A stretch of DNA of 64,000 bases from Hypericum androsaemum (Eukaryota > Streptophyta > Magnoliopsida > Malpighiales > Hypericaceae), in contig OZ023193.1 of the NCBI GenBank assembly GCA_963995505.1, positions 6,222,521-6,286,520 on the forward strand. The letters run 5' to 3'. Positions within the stretch are counted from its first letter, which is position 1; every line of letters starts with the position of its first letter. Shown here piece by piece: positions 35,002 to 48,200 of the stretch. Below the pieces are notes generated by a model. That model was not told the origin of the DNA. It saw only the letters and a list, made by a program, of their open reading frames with translations, and made no database searches. The position numbers and the translations under genes were made by a program.

Positions 35002-37966
35002 TAAGAGTGAGCAAATAATTTGATATCCGATGTCTGAATCTGAATCTGAAATTTTTTTCGGATTCGAATTTGAATAATTTTATATTCGAACTCGGATTCG
35101 GATTATCCGAACTTTTTAATTCAGATTCGGATAGTAAAAATGTAAGTTCAGATTTCCAAAATATCTAAAAAAATTTAATATATCTTCTTGGACTGGGCTG
35201 GGCTGATGTCACTACCCAAATTCGTGGTCGGTGATCGGCGCTAGATTATGTCAAACTTAATAAAATAAACCATAACCTCGCAAGCCTCAAACATAACACA
35301 TTATTCTCATTAATAGAAATCGTCAAAAAATATTTTTCAACAACGTTGTCTCTTCAAACATACATATTTATCGTTATCCAAACCTGGTAGACATATTTCA
35401 AAAGTTGGAGTACACATCTCCAACATAGTATCATCAAAATACATCCTTTTAAAACATAAACATAATTTCCACATATATTACATATTAACATTAAGCTAAG
35501 GTCATATGTCAAAAGACCAACAAATATGTACAATGGAGCGACCTAGATTACAAAAGAGAAAGACCATCTGGAGACCTTCAAATGTAGCCCGAGATGGAAG
35601 ATAACGGGCTGAACTCAGAGGGAAAAACTTCTCCAGATGCAAACCACGGCTTAAACCTCTTCACCTGTTGATTAAAGTAAGGGATAAGTGCTTTGAAATA
35701 CTTAGTAAGCAAATATTATAAGTAACATGTATTTAACCAAACAAACATCCCCATCAAACCCAAATACTAACACAAGGCTACTATGACAAAATGACCACTT
35801 CACAAATAAGGTCATCAAATAATCACATATCAAACATAACCAGAAGTTCAGATAGACCTTTACAAACACATAGCACAAATCGGATGAACTTCAGATAGGT
35901 CTAGATAGTGTCACTCCCACACCGACACGAGGATGCCGTATCTTAAAGGCGCCATCAGAAACTAACTCCACCGGCCAAATATCATATCATATACATATCC
36001 AATGTATCCTCAGTATATGTGCACATATGCCAACATCCCCGGTTGGTCACGGGTAGACCTCATCATCCGCCATCTCACAAATGACATACCAAATATTCCA
36101 AACACACATAATACATATTGACCACATATCCAAATTCATACCAAAAGAGTCCCATATCACGAATTGGGCAAAATAGCCCCAAATAGACAAACAATCCACA
36201 AACATCATCAAATTCCATATTGACAAAAACTAATCATATAACTATACTTTAAACTAATCAAAAGTACACCAAATTATACATATCACCCACGTCTAGTTAA
36301 CTAAATACATGTTACAAAGAATATTCACTTACAAGACAATGGTTGCTCAAACTATTCAAAGAGAAGCTCCGTGCTTCGTTTTATAACTCGTGGCACTCGG
36401 ATTCAAAACGTCGGTTAACTAGTCAAAAGAACATAAATTACTATCATTACCAGCCTCTTAAGCATGTAATTAGATCCTAGGTAACATAAAAATGTCTTAG
36501 TTCATTTCTTAGATTCGGATTTACACAAGGCAGCCCCAAAACCTATGCTAAAATTCACAAAACTACACCCCCGATGATCAATTTCTCTTCCAACTTCTAT
36601 ACATAAAAATCCTAGCTAAAACTTACCTTAACTTCCTTCTTCTAGGTCTATATTAATCTATTCTAATCTTCACCTACTAGCTTCTTTAAGGTGTAAAATA
36701 ATTTCTACTCAAATTATGCAAAATCCTACAAAGTTACTTACCTATTCTTCCAAGTTGTTCAAATTTGTCCACCTTTTTTCCTTCTTCTTTTACCTTCAGT
36801 TTCTCCCTTTCTCCTAGGCCTTCTTCTCTGTTTTTCTGTCCTAAATGACCAATTAGTTCGTGCCTATCTTCTGGTCCAAAAGATTTTTCCTTTTATAGGC
36901 ATGCTAAGTAGCTTAGTCATCCTACTTTTCATTTGCCACCTAGCCAACTTGCATAGAAATTCTCCTTTTTATCCTAAACTTTTTCAGCCATTCAAAATTA
37001 TTTTTAAACTTCTTAATATGTTCTAATAAGTCCCTAAAATAAGCCTTATTCAAATAAAGTCACATAACAAATTATTTTTACAAAACTTCTCAATACCGAC
37101 GAAATTAGACCAATTTTTGAGCACCTTGATTTATTGCTCTGTTATGGCCAGATTATTTCATAAATTACAAAACTCAAAGAACAAAGTTATAGATCTAGAT
37201 GTTATAAATCCACATAAATTAGAATCAACTAATTTGAGGTCCGGATGAGGAAGTTACGCCTATTTTACCACACGATGACAGACTATGCCTAAACCCTTTC
37301 CAAAACCAACCTTATTTTGTTATAACAAATTTGGTAGAAGGGTGAGGGTATCACAGCTGACCAGATACTACAGATTGGCAAGCCCAAGCCCAAGCCCAAG
37401 CCCAACACCAATAACTCCTAATTCCCTCACATTTTTTCCTCGCAGAAGACCAAATCCATCTCAATTCTTTGAAATCCTAAAATCTCCTTGTGGCGGTTAA
37501 CTCTACTTATCCCTCTCGTTCACCACCATTTATTGTATTATTTTTTCACAGGACAAGGCATCAACAGATGCAACTAGTTACATACAAGAGTTGCACGAGT
37601 AACATAGCAAAATATGAACAACTCAGATGCAACTAACTACATCGAAGAATTACATCGAGGCCGATAGTGGAGCTCAACTCAGGTAAATGATCAAGAGGAG
37701 CTACCAGTTATTGAGTTGTATGGTTTCGCCAATTTGGAGTAGAAGATGAACACCCGAGGTTCATGAAGTAGTCGTACTCTTTTTTCTTTTTCAACATGCA
37801 TGTATGGTTTCGGATAATTCGGATTATCCGAGTCCGAACCCGAAAAAAGTTCAGATATCGGATAATTCACTATTTGAATTTGGATAGTAAAATAATCCAT
37901 TCGGATAGTTCGAACAATGAAAATTTCAGATAGTTTAGATTCGGATAATCCAAATGCTCACTCTTA
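35002..37966. mobile_element. Non-autonomous hAT element carrying a 2.1 kb solo LTR
   Basis: Ends TAAGAGTGAGCAAAT and (reverse complement) TAAGAGTGAGCATTTGG form the inverted repeat, with ATCCGAA/TTCGGAT-rich subterminal sequence on both sides. The 8-bp flanks AGCGAGGC (34994-35001) and GGCGAAGC (37967-37974) agree at six of eight positions. Without the nested LTR and its duplication the element is about 811 bases long. No transposase is present. Confidence 0.8.
35207..37355. mobile_element. Large solo LTR (about 2.15 kb) nested in the hAT element
   Basis: Starts TGTCACTACCCAAATTCG and ends GGGTATCACA, flanked by GCTGA at 35202-35206 and 37356-37360. The TG...CA ends and the 5-bp duplication identify an LTR; the start resembles LTRs of plant Gypsy chromoviruses. 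No primer site, polypurine tract or coding sequence is seen, so I treat it as a solo LTR. Orientation is not certain. Confidence 0.75.
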
Positions 37967-38135
37967 GGCGAAGCATCTAATTGTTAACAAAAAGTTGCTA
38001 GTGATCAGTAGAAAAGGAGTTGATTACTTGACTGTTGTAACTCATAGGTATATAGTGCAAGCAGACAATTGGAACAAAATCTATTAACTAACCTTGACTG
38101 ACGGTAGACTTGCCGCTGGTCAAAAAGTTGATCAT

Positions 38136-38405
38136 TAAAATATTATTAATGTGTCATGTTCAACTTTATATTTATGCATATTGGTACATGCGTGATCTTT
38201 TCAAGGTTACAATTTAGCTTGTGAAACACCATACTCTTTGTGGTTTTTTTTTACAAGTTATCACTAAAATATTATTAATGTGTCATGTTCAACTGTATAT
38301 TTATGTATAGGGATAAAGAGACTTTAGTATACTGGTACATGCGTGATCTTTTCAAGGTAAAAATTTAGCTTGTGAAACAGCCTACTCTTTGTGGTTATTT
38401 TTTTA
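38136..38405. repeat. Imperfect tandem duplication, period about 130 bp
   Basis: A block starting AAAATATTATTAATGTGTCA near 38137 is repeated from about 38267. Both copies share GGTACATGCGTGATCTTTTC and a TTTAGCTTGTGAAACA string. The second copy has about 26 extra bases. Confidence 0.85.
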
Positions 38406-38448
38406 AACAAGTGACGAAGATTTTAGTTAACTAGCATCTAAGTAATAT

Positions 38449-39036
38449 CAATGTTTTAAAAACTGACCCGGAAGGTGACCCAGAATTTTCAAAATTTTTA
38501 GTTTACCCGGTCTGACCAGTCTGACCGTCAGTCGGACTGGGACTTCTATTTTATATTTATATTATTAAATGAGATTTAATAAATTTAATTTATCATAAAA
38601 AAGATAACATATCAAATAAGTTCAAATATTTAGCAACTTTGTTATACAATTTATCTAAACAAAGTGTGCAAACATGAATTAAACAAGTCTAGAAGTACAA
38701 GAAGATGATTATACAAGTTTTCTTATTCGACATATTAGTCCAATTCAATTAACTTAGTTGATATATTATTGAGAATTGTTAAAAATATAAATTTGTTGTG
38801 ATCCAAAAGTGATGTATACGCTCCGAGCATGGAAGTTGATATTTTTTAAAAATTAAATCTGATAAAATAGAAAAAAACACAAATTTGTGTGATCCGGGTG
38901 AACCGGATCACCCGAAAGTACTTGACCGGGTAGTCCGACCAGATTCTGGCTGGTCGAACTGCTTGCTGGATTTTAGATAAAAATTGACCCGAGTTTGGTC
39001 TTGGGTAGCAGTCCGATCGCAATTTTTAAAACATTG
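38449..39036. mobile_element. Non-autonomous hAT element, perfect 8-bp target duplication
   Basis: Ends CAATGTTTTAAAAACTG and (reverse complement) CAATGTTTTAAAAATTG form the terminal inverted repeat, with CCCGG/CCGGG-rich subterminal parts. The 8-bp repeat AGTAATAT is identical at 38441-38448 and 39037-39044. No transposase coding sequence is present. Confidence 0.87.
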
Positions 39037-39265
39037 AGTAATATCCATCATTCCTAATTACTTTAACTATTATACGTGTCATTGACTCGTGGCTTATTTT
39101 ATATATGTTATGCAAAGTCATTAATTTTATCCGCTACTTCACTAATTACCCATAAATTCTAGCACCCAACTTATTGCTAATAGGCATTTATAAAAAAAAA
39201 CTTATTGCTAATAGGAAAAAATATGGGAAATATATTTGTTGGCAATGTTGATGAATAAAAAATGG

Positions 39266-39859
39266 GATAAGTTCACTTAAGTATCCGGTAGTTCTACACA
39301 TTCTTACTTTTTTTTAGGGGACCACACATTCTTACTTAAATATCATGTGGTTTAACTTTTTCAATTTTGGTGATGGAGGTTTATAAATTTGACACTTTTG
39401 GTGACAAACTCCTAACGAGAATTATTTTTGTCCTAGTTGTCATTTCCATGGTTATCCACGTAAGCACAATGTCATCTTTCTTTATCTTAGGTGACGCTGA
39501 TGTGAATCTTTTTTCCAATCCAGATGGTAATGTTAGATTTTTTTATTATCATCGGAATAGATGATATGTCATTATTATTAGGCTATCTGATTCAATGTAA
39601 ACTCATGAATGCATCAATTTTGGTTTTCATTGGAGATTTTTAAAATTTTTGCATGTCATTGCTACCTAAGATAAATAAATTTGACGTGTCACTGACATGT
39701 ATACCATGCAATGGCAACTTGTACAAAACAAATTCGGTTAAGAGATCATCACAAAAAGTGTAAAATTTGAAAACCTCCGTTATCAAAGTGAAAAAAATCA
39801 AACTATTGGGTACTTAAATAAAAATATTTGAAACTACGTGGTACTTAAGTGAACTTATC
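39266..39859. mobile_element. MULE-like MITE with long inverted repeats
   Basis: Left end GATAAGTTCACTTAAGTA matches the reverse complement of the right end exactly for these 18 bases, and the similarity continues inward (ACCTCCGTTAT-like and GGTGATGGAGGTTT-like blocks) for over 150 bases. Flanks share only an A-run, so the target duplication is decayed and superfamily placement rests on resemblance to the other MITEs here. Confidence 0.65.
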
Positions 39860-39868
39860 AAAAAACTA

Positions 39869-41540
39869 ATGAATAATTGGAAGTTTGCTTGGGGAGAGAG
39901 AGATTAGACAGAGACTGCTGCCGATTGAAAATGGGCAAAAAGGCCGCAATTTCTGAATCAGTCAGTTTCGGTGATAAAATAAAAATAGGAAGATAATGTA
40001 TTTTATTTTATTATTATATAAATTCTGTATCCAGGTATACTTCATTTCTACTCATTGACCATAAATGTCAAAACGCTAAGGTTTTCTCCTTTACTTGAGC
40101 CTGAAAACAGCAAGACACAATAATTTGACGCTGCTAAAAGATGTAGCGAGATTTCCTACGTTTTGTAGATTAATAATTAATAAAAACATAGAGATAAGAG
40201 CCATGTTTATGAATTAATTTTCAGTTGAAACTACCGTGTATATATTGAATTAATCTAAATTTTAGTCCGATAGAATTATTTTAAATTTGAGATATTTGAA
40301 AAGTGGTATAATAAGTTGTTTATGAATTAACTAATTAACCTATGGAAATAAACAGACACACATAAATCGATAAACACATACGAGCTAACGCGGTTTAATT
40401 GCATATCTGGATGGCGATTATGCTCTACACAAATTGTTGTCACGCGGTTACCAGGTTTTTCTTTTTTAATTGTAACTTAAATTGTTCAAAACGATATTAC
40501 ATTGATAATTGTCACCGACATGGATACTTTTTAACGGATACCCAAAAACGTTGCTATCAAAGAAAATATACTTCAATAATTTTGATAACTTATAAGATAT
40601 AATTTTCAAAACTTTTGAGGTTGTGTAGCTGAATTTCATTTATAATTATTCTCATTGTATTTCAAAACGTGTTCTTGAACTACAACAAAAAATATGAAGA
40701 TTTGTTAATTGCTATTATTAATTAATTAGTAACTCTACAGATTAATAAAATTTTATAATTTTTAGTTCATAAAATCTCATTATATGCTGGAAAAGAGTAA
40801 TAAATTATTGGAAACGTGAACACGGATAAAATAGGGATATCCAAACAGAAAAGTGCAGCTATTTCACAGGTTGCAATGTCAACGGTCAAATCCATGCGAA
40901 AGATGAACCTTTCATGTGTCCCAGTTGCTTTCAATCATGGGAGGAGAGGAGAACCTTTATGGCGAAACCTATCAAACAGATAACTATCTATTTTCCAATT
41001 TGGTTAATATTTTCATTTAAAATAGAAATTAAGAAAAATGATCAACAAGCAAAAGATTGATCTTTAAAACAAATTACTAATAGGAAAGATTTAAGATGGT
41101 AATACAATTTCGACGTCTTGCAAACATATGCTGTCACCTGGATTGGCTAGTAATAATTTTTATTTTCTTTATGATACAAAACTAATAACTCGACTCTCAC
41201 AAATATTTAGATCAACTACTAATAATTTTTTGATAAGTAACTATTAATTATTTAAATTTAATAAAAAAGTCTCCGCGACCACGAAACATTAATATTTTTC
41301 CTTTCAAGATTTTTTTTGAAATATTTTCTCGGAAGACAAAAACAGAAAGCACAAAATCTGCTATTCTTTTTTCCTCTTTTATTATTGCGTAATCCATCCA
41401 GCTATTCTTATTTCTTGCACGAAAACTATTTCGTTTTAAATAAAATAAAATAAAATAAACATTGGCCAAGTTTCTCTCTCCTCTTTTCTTCTCCGGCGGA
41501 ACCAAGAGGACCGGACCCCCGCGTAAAAAAATGAAACCAA
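39869..41540. other. Intergenic upstream of FAB1, no gene seen
   Basis: AT-rich sequence with scattered stops. No gene, RNA or element end identified. The last few hundred bases probably hold the FAB1 promoter. Confidence 0.5.
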
Positions 41541-41551
41541 CGGAGGGAGAC

Positions 41552-42244
41552 TATAAATGATGATATCCGAAACCTTCAAAGATCGAAACTTTAGATTAGA
41601 AAAAGGAAGGAATAGGGAATACCTTTATCTGGGTCCAAGTGGGCCCCCACTCTCTCCGTTTCTTCCTTTTTGGGTAATTTAATTTAATTTCTTTATTTCC
41701 TCCTCCTCCTCCTCCTGGTTAAAGCAGAAGCCATCCCATCGACTATTAGTACCCTTCACGGATTTGATTATACACGTGGCAGGAATCCCTTGGTGGGTGA
41801 AGGATCATGGCCATCATGGGCTCTTCAAGGTACCTTTTTTATTGGAAAAAGAAGTGATCTTTGAATTGTCTCTCTTGTTTCCCTTGGTGGGTTTTATTGA
41901 TTTTGTGAATTTAAAGTTGTTGCCTTTGGTGGAATTTGGGAATTGGGTATTGATTTTTAGGGTTTATTTTTGGAGGGAGAGTTGGTTTTGAATCTTTGGT
42001 TTTGAGATTTCAATCCCTTTGCTGATTGTAGGTGGCTTTAGCTGTAGCTTTCAATTGAGGATAGTTGTTGCAAACAGAAGGCCGGAAGTGTGCGATTATT
42101 GTTCTTAGGTTTGGGTTGCGGAGCTCGGATTCGGGTTTTGGAATAGACAACCAAAGTGATTGGAGCAGTTGAGAGTTTCTGCACGAGATGGTGATTTGAA
42201 GTGGCAAATGAGTGTAGCATAATGAGCGGGGTTGCGGGTGGTAG
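41552..42244 (+). promoter_or_regulatory. FAB1 core promoter and 5' leader with a leader intron
   Basis: TATAAAT at 41552-41558 is a suitable TATA box. The leader is CT-rich (CTCCTCCTCCTCC near 41700). A donor AAG|GTACCT after 41829 and an acceptor TTGTAG before 42032 suggest a 5' UTR intron of about 200 bases, a common layout in plant genes. Transcript data would be needed to confirm it. Confidence 0.45.
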
Positions 42245-45200
42245 ATGGATTCTTCGGACAAGACATTCTCCGAGCTGTTTGGCTTTGTGAAATCCTGGAT
42301 CCCTGGGCGGTCTGAGCCACCGGGGGTCTCAAGGGATTTTTGGATGCCTGATCAGAGTTGTAGGGTATGTTACGAATGTGATTCGCAGTTCACAGTTTTT
42401 AACCGTAGACATCACTGTCGTCTATGTGGTCGAGTTTTCTGTGCCAACTGTACTAGCAATTCAGTTCCTGTTCCATCAGGTCTATCAGTCTCTGAACACG
42501 AGGAGTGGGAGAGAATCCGGGTGTGTAACTATTGTTTTAAGCAATGGCAGCAGGGAGTAGCTTCTTTCGAAAATGGAATCCAGGTTCCCAGCATTGACCT
42601 GGTTAACTCACCCTCTGTGGCAAGTTTTGCCAGTTCCAGATCTAACAGCACTATCAACAGCAGCATCTTCACTGTTGGACCGGTGCCTTATTCTACCGGG
42701 CCCTACCAGCAAGCCGAGCAAAGTTCTTCTGGTCCTAGCACACAGCTTGCTGAAGAGATGGAAATTGGTGCAGATAAGCGAGAGGAACGAGTATCAGGAA
42801 GAAGCAAAGCTGCAGATGTCAATTATCAATATTCTAGTCACTATGCATATGCTATGAACAGGTATTTGCCAGTAGTACTATAGAGGTCCTCCTTGCTCAA
42901 ACTTCATAGAATGTATAAGAAGAAACGGCAGAAAATTCGTGTTGATACTCGATCGATATACCATTTGTTATTGCCCACTGTTTATGAGTTATTTCCATTT
43001 GCAGAAATTACATCCTGCTTTCTGTTCGGTAGCATCTGCTTCTCTGCAGACATAACTTTCAGCCTTTGATGAGTTGCTGGGGTAATGTATCAGCTCTTAC
43101 TTATTTGTTGTTTGGTTTTTCCTTGGCCTTAGGAGTGACGACGATGAAGATGGATTCAGTCTTTACCGATCTGATTCTGAAACAAGACATTTTCCCCAAG
43201 GGAACAATTGTTATCATCAATTTGATAGTTCAAACAATGATGGACTGCATAAACCTCATCCTGATGGAGAAGTGTTGAATTTAAAAAGTTTGAGCAGCTC
43301 TCCAGTAGATCAAAGCTTTGGCTTTCAGGGTTTCGACGGAAACGGGCATGTCGAGGACAAAGATGAAAGAGATATGGACGATGAAGGAGAAGCCCCTACC
43401 TCTATGTATCCTGGGGTAGATGTTGATGCCGAACCCGTAGACTTCGAGAACAACGCAGTGCTTTGGCTCCCCCCTGAACCAGAAGATGAGGAAGATGAGA
43501 AAGAAGGGGGTTTGTTTGACGATGATGACGACGATGATGGAAATGGTGCTGGAGAATGGGGATGCCTGCAGTCCTCAAGTAGCTTTGGCAGCGGAGAATT
43601 TCGTAATCGGGACAAGTCAACTGAGGAACACAAAAAGGCCATGAAGAATGTAGTTGATGGGCATTTTAGGGCTTTAGTGTCTCAACTACTACAGGTTGAA
43701 AATGTTCCTTTAGTTGATGAAGATAGTCAAGAGAGCTGGCTGGAGATCATTACATCCTTGTCATGGGAAGCGGCAACATTACTGAAACCAGATACGAGCA
43801 TAGGTGGAGGAATGGATCCTGGCGGGTACGTGAAAGTAAAATGTGTTGCCTGTGGACGCCGTAGTGACAGGTACGTTTTGTGGAGTACAGATTGCGGCTT
43901 GACATTATAAGCTGTTAACCATCCATCCATAACAAGTAATTATAATAGAATGCTTTGTCTGCCCGTGGGCGACATGGTCTATGATTGTTTTTGGCATCTG
44001 AGGCTAGTAGAAAAATCAGCTTTAATTATCTTTACTGGCGTAAGTTGCTGGTTTACTTTGTTTGCCAATTGTAACATAGTCTGCGGTAAAATTTAAGCAT
44101 TCTACAGAAGATCCCATCTACGGGATTTTCTTTTCCCAGTAGATTCTCTTCTGCATTAACTTAAATTAAGACAAAAAGCTGTTGATCTTACTCTGCTTTT
44201 GTAGCTGCACTTCTTAGATCTCTCTTTTGTTTGTTATTGTTTCTTTCTAATCCAGCATGGTGGTTAAAGGAGTTGTCTGCAAAAAGAACGTAGCTCATCG
44301 CCGAATGATCTCCAAGATTGAGAAGCCACGATTACTAATTCTGGGAGGGGCCCTTGAGTACCAGCGAGTCACTAACCATTTGTCAAGTCTTGACACTCTG
44401 TTACAGCAGGTCAGATTACTCTTATCTCCAGCCCTTTATGCTTACTTTTAAATGTTCTTATTAATACCAGAAACTCTTCAGGGCTCGGGTACCTTTTCTT
44501 TTGTTTCTCTCATTTATGGGGTCTGCATTTTCATACAGGAAATGGACCATTTGAAAATGTCTGTGGCAAAAATAGATGCTCACCACCCAAACATTCTTTT
44601 AGTGGAGAAATCTGTTTCACGGTTTGCACAGGAGTACCTTCTTGCCAAGGATATATCTCTGGTTCTCAACATTAAGAGACCACTTTTAGAACGCATAGCC
44701 CGCTGCTCTGGTGCCCAAATAGTCCCTTCAATAGATCATCTTTCTTCCCCGAAGTTGGGCTACTGTGAGAAATTTCACGTGGATAAATTTTTGGAAGATC
44801 TTGGTTCTGCTGGTCAGGGTGGGAAGAAGTTGACAAAGACACTGATGTACTTTGAAGGATGTCCAAAGCCATTTGGATTCACCGTAAGTTACCAAACTAG
44901 CTGATTTTTTGAAGTGTGGATGTCACATTTCATTTTGGTTCATTTTTAAAGACTGTTCCATATTAAGTTCTCTTACCTGTCCATGTTTCAGATTTTGCTT
45001 AGAGGAGCCAACGGGGATGAATTGAAAAAAGTGAAGCATGTGGTCCAATATGGAGTTTTTGCAGCCTATCACTTGGCCTTGGAGACTTCCTTTCTTGCTG
45101 ACGAAGGAGCCTCTTTGCCAGAACTTCCGTTGAACTCTCCGCTAACGGTGGCCCTTCCTGATATATCATCAAGTATTGAAAGATCCATATCTACTGTGCT

Positions 45201-48200
45201 GGGGTTTGTTGTGCCAGGCAACAAGAAGTTTCAAGGACCTCTCAGTGAACCTCGAAGATCCAATAGTGTCCCTTCAACTTGTCTGACATCAACAATATCT
45301 TCTGTTGACAATGTTGGAATTGAGCAAATGAATCCTAGTTCCAGATCTCAATCACTGGAATCCAGTTCTTGCAACAACGCAGCTGTTTTTCTGTCTGACA
45401 TTTGCTCCAAACAAACAGTTAGTTCATATTCTAACTTTTCAGGGGAGGACAGAAGGGGTTCTGAAGGTTTTACTGATCCAGGATCTTCGTTAACTCAAAA
45501 TGGTTTTGCTTCTATTGGTGATAATTTCACTGGAAATAATTCCAGAGATATGGATGATTTCGTAGAACCTTGTTTAGGAACTGCCACCGTTCTAGCATCT
45601 CCTCAACGAGATGGTAATAGCAACAATGAGGAGCCTGCGCCTCTAAAAGAAGCGTTTCCTCCATCGCCTTCAGATCATCAGAGTATCCTGGTTTCTCTAT
45701 CCTCTCGCTGTGTGTGGAAGGGGACTGTTTGTGAAAGGTCTCATCTTTTCCGTATCAAATACTACGGGAGCTTTGACAAACCTTTGGGCCGGTTTCTGCG
45801 GGACCATTTATTTGATCAGGTAAGTTGTTTTCGGTATTTTCTCAATTGCTGCTTACGCTCTGGAGGAATCTGATGTTTACTCAACTAATTTCTTGTCAGA
45901 GTTACATGTGTCGTTCATGTGAGATGCCATCGGAAGCTCATGTTCATTGCTATACCCATCGCCAAGGCACTCTTACTATATCTGTTAAGAAGCTTCCAGA
46001 AATACTCTTACCTGGTGAAAAGGATGGAAAGATTTGGATGTGGCACAGATGTTTGAAGTGTCCTCGGACCAATAATTTTCCTCCAGCTACTCGACGAGTG
46101 GTGATGTCTGATGCAGCTTGGGGCTTATCATTTGGCAAGTTCTTGGAGCTAAGTTTCTCAAACCATGCAGCTGCAAGTAGGGTGGCGAGTTGTGGTCATT
46201 CATTACACCGGGATTGTCTTCGGTTCTACGGGTAATGCATTATCTCTATCTGTAATCACATAAAAATAGCATCTCATCTTTTGACCAAGTGCCAAAAATT
46301 TGTAGCCTGCTAACAGATCTTTTTCCCCATATCTGGAAGATTTTTCTCTTGGATTCTTACATTGGTGTATAAGGTGCAACTACCCCTTCATCCCTGATCA
46401 GCTGCATTAGTAGTCCACAAAAGAGTAGCATATATCTATCAGTTTGAAGGACAATAAATAGTCGACAGGAAACTTATTTATGCCATCAAAGTATGTTCTT
46501 TCTCTCACACATGATTTTAATTTGCAGATTCGGCAAGATGGTTGCATGCTTTCGCTATGCCTCAATTAACGTTCTCTCTGTACATGTTCCACCATCAAAA
46601 CTTGATTTCAATTATAACAAGCAGGATTGGATACAGAAGGAGACATATGAGGTGGAGTTTCTTATTGATGATAATGTTTTAATGCACCCGCATACAACTT
46701 TCTAATACTTTGATTTTTCCAGATGGTAGAGCGAGCAGAGCTGCTTTTTAAAGAGGTACTTGATGCTCTTAGCCAAATTGCAGAAAAGAGATCAGGTGGA
46801 AGCCCAGAAAATGGGTCGAAAGTACCCGAGTCGGGACACCAAATTTCTGAACTGGAAGTGTTATTGCACAAGGAAAAGGCAGAGTTTGAGGTGAGTTTCT
46901 TCCTTATTAACTCCGTGGCAATGGACTGTACAAACACCAGGTGCTATTGTTTGAAAGCTTTTAGCCATTTGGTTACATATTGTTTCAATTATCTTTTTAT
47001 TGTAACTTATATTCTTTCAGGACTTGCTCCAGAAAATTCTCAACAGGGAAGTGAAGAAGGGGCAACCTGTCATTGATATTTTAGAGATTAATAGACTTCA
47101 AAGGCAATTACTTTTCCAGTCTTACATGTGGGATCGCCGGCTCGTTTATGTGGCAAAGCAAATTTGCATTGGCATTCCTGATAGTTCGAACGCATTACCT
47201 ACTGGGGACGAGGTGAAAGTCATTGCTAACAATGATAAACTTGGTGAGACATGTGTAACCGATGTTGCAGGCAGATATTTAGGTAATTGTGACTCTCTAC
47301 CTTTGGATGGAAAGCAACTCAATGGCAATGATCGCCATGGAGGTTTTGTTATTGCCACAAATCAGTCTGACTCAGTTGACGAGGAAACAGACGTGGGTCA
47401 GGAGTCCAACCTTGAAAGAGATAACCAGTCTAGTATTTTTGGCAGCTTGTCCACTTGTGACCAATCCGACCAGCTTGAATACATTGAAACTTCTCATAGC
47501 AACTCTTTCGTCGGGCAGATTCCCGTGATGCCCAATTTGTCAGAAACCCTTGATGCCGCATGGACGGGCAAAATGCATCCTGTAACAGCAGTGTCCAAGG
47601 ATAGTGCAATGTCTCGCATGGATTCGGCAGCTTTAGATTCTTCTAATGCAGCTGCAGTGATGGATAGTTTAGATTTGGAAAGTCAGAGTGGGGCAAAGTT
47701 GAACAGTTTTTCAGCATCTGAATCATCATTTCGGGGTATGGATAGTATGGAAGATCCTGTCAGTTGGTTGAAAATGCCATTTTTAAGCTTCTACCGCTCA
47801 TTCAGCAAGAACTTCGTAGCAACATCAGAGAAGCTAGATACCTTGGGCGAATATCATCCCGTCTATGTCTCTTCCTTCCGGGAGTTGGAAGTTAAATCTG
47901 GAGCTAGGCTGCGTCTCCCTGTGGGTGTAAATGACACTGCTATTCCCGTGTTTGATGATGAGCCCACAAGTATTATATCATATGCCCTAATATCATCAGA
48001 ATATCACGGCCAACTGCTTGATGATGGAGAAAGGGTAAATGGAGATTTAACTTCTTATTCGTCGGAGCCTCTATTCTCACCTTCTATGAAAGTTTTTGAG
48101 GACATGATATCTGAAACACATCGAAGTCTAGGGTCTGCGGATGAAAGCATTTTATCCATGTCGGCATCTCGGAGCTCTCTGATCTTGGACCCAGTCTCGT

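Noticed and set aside
44672..44872. Minus-strand frames overlapping FAB1 exons
   Set aside because: Shadows of the FAB1 coding sequence on the other strand.
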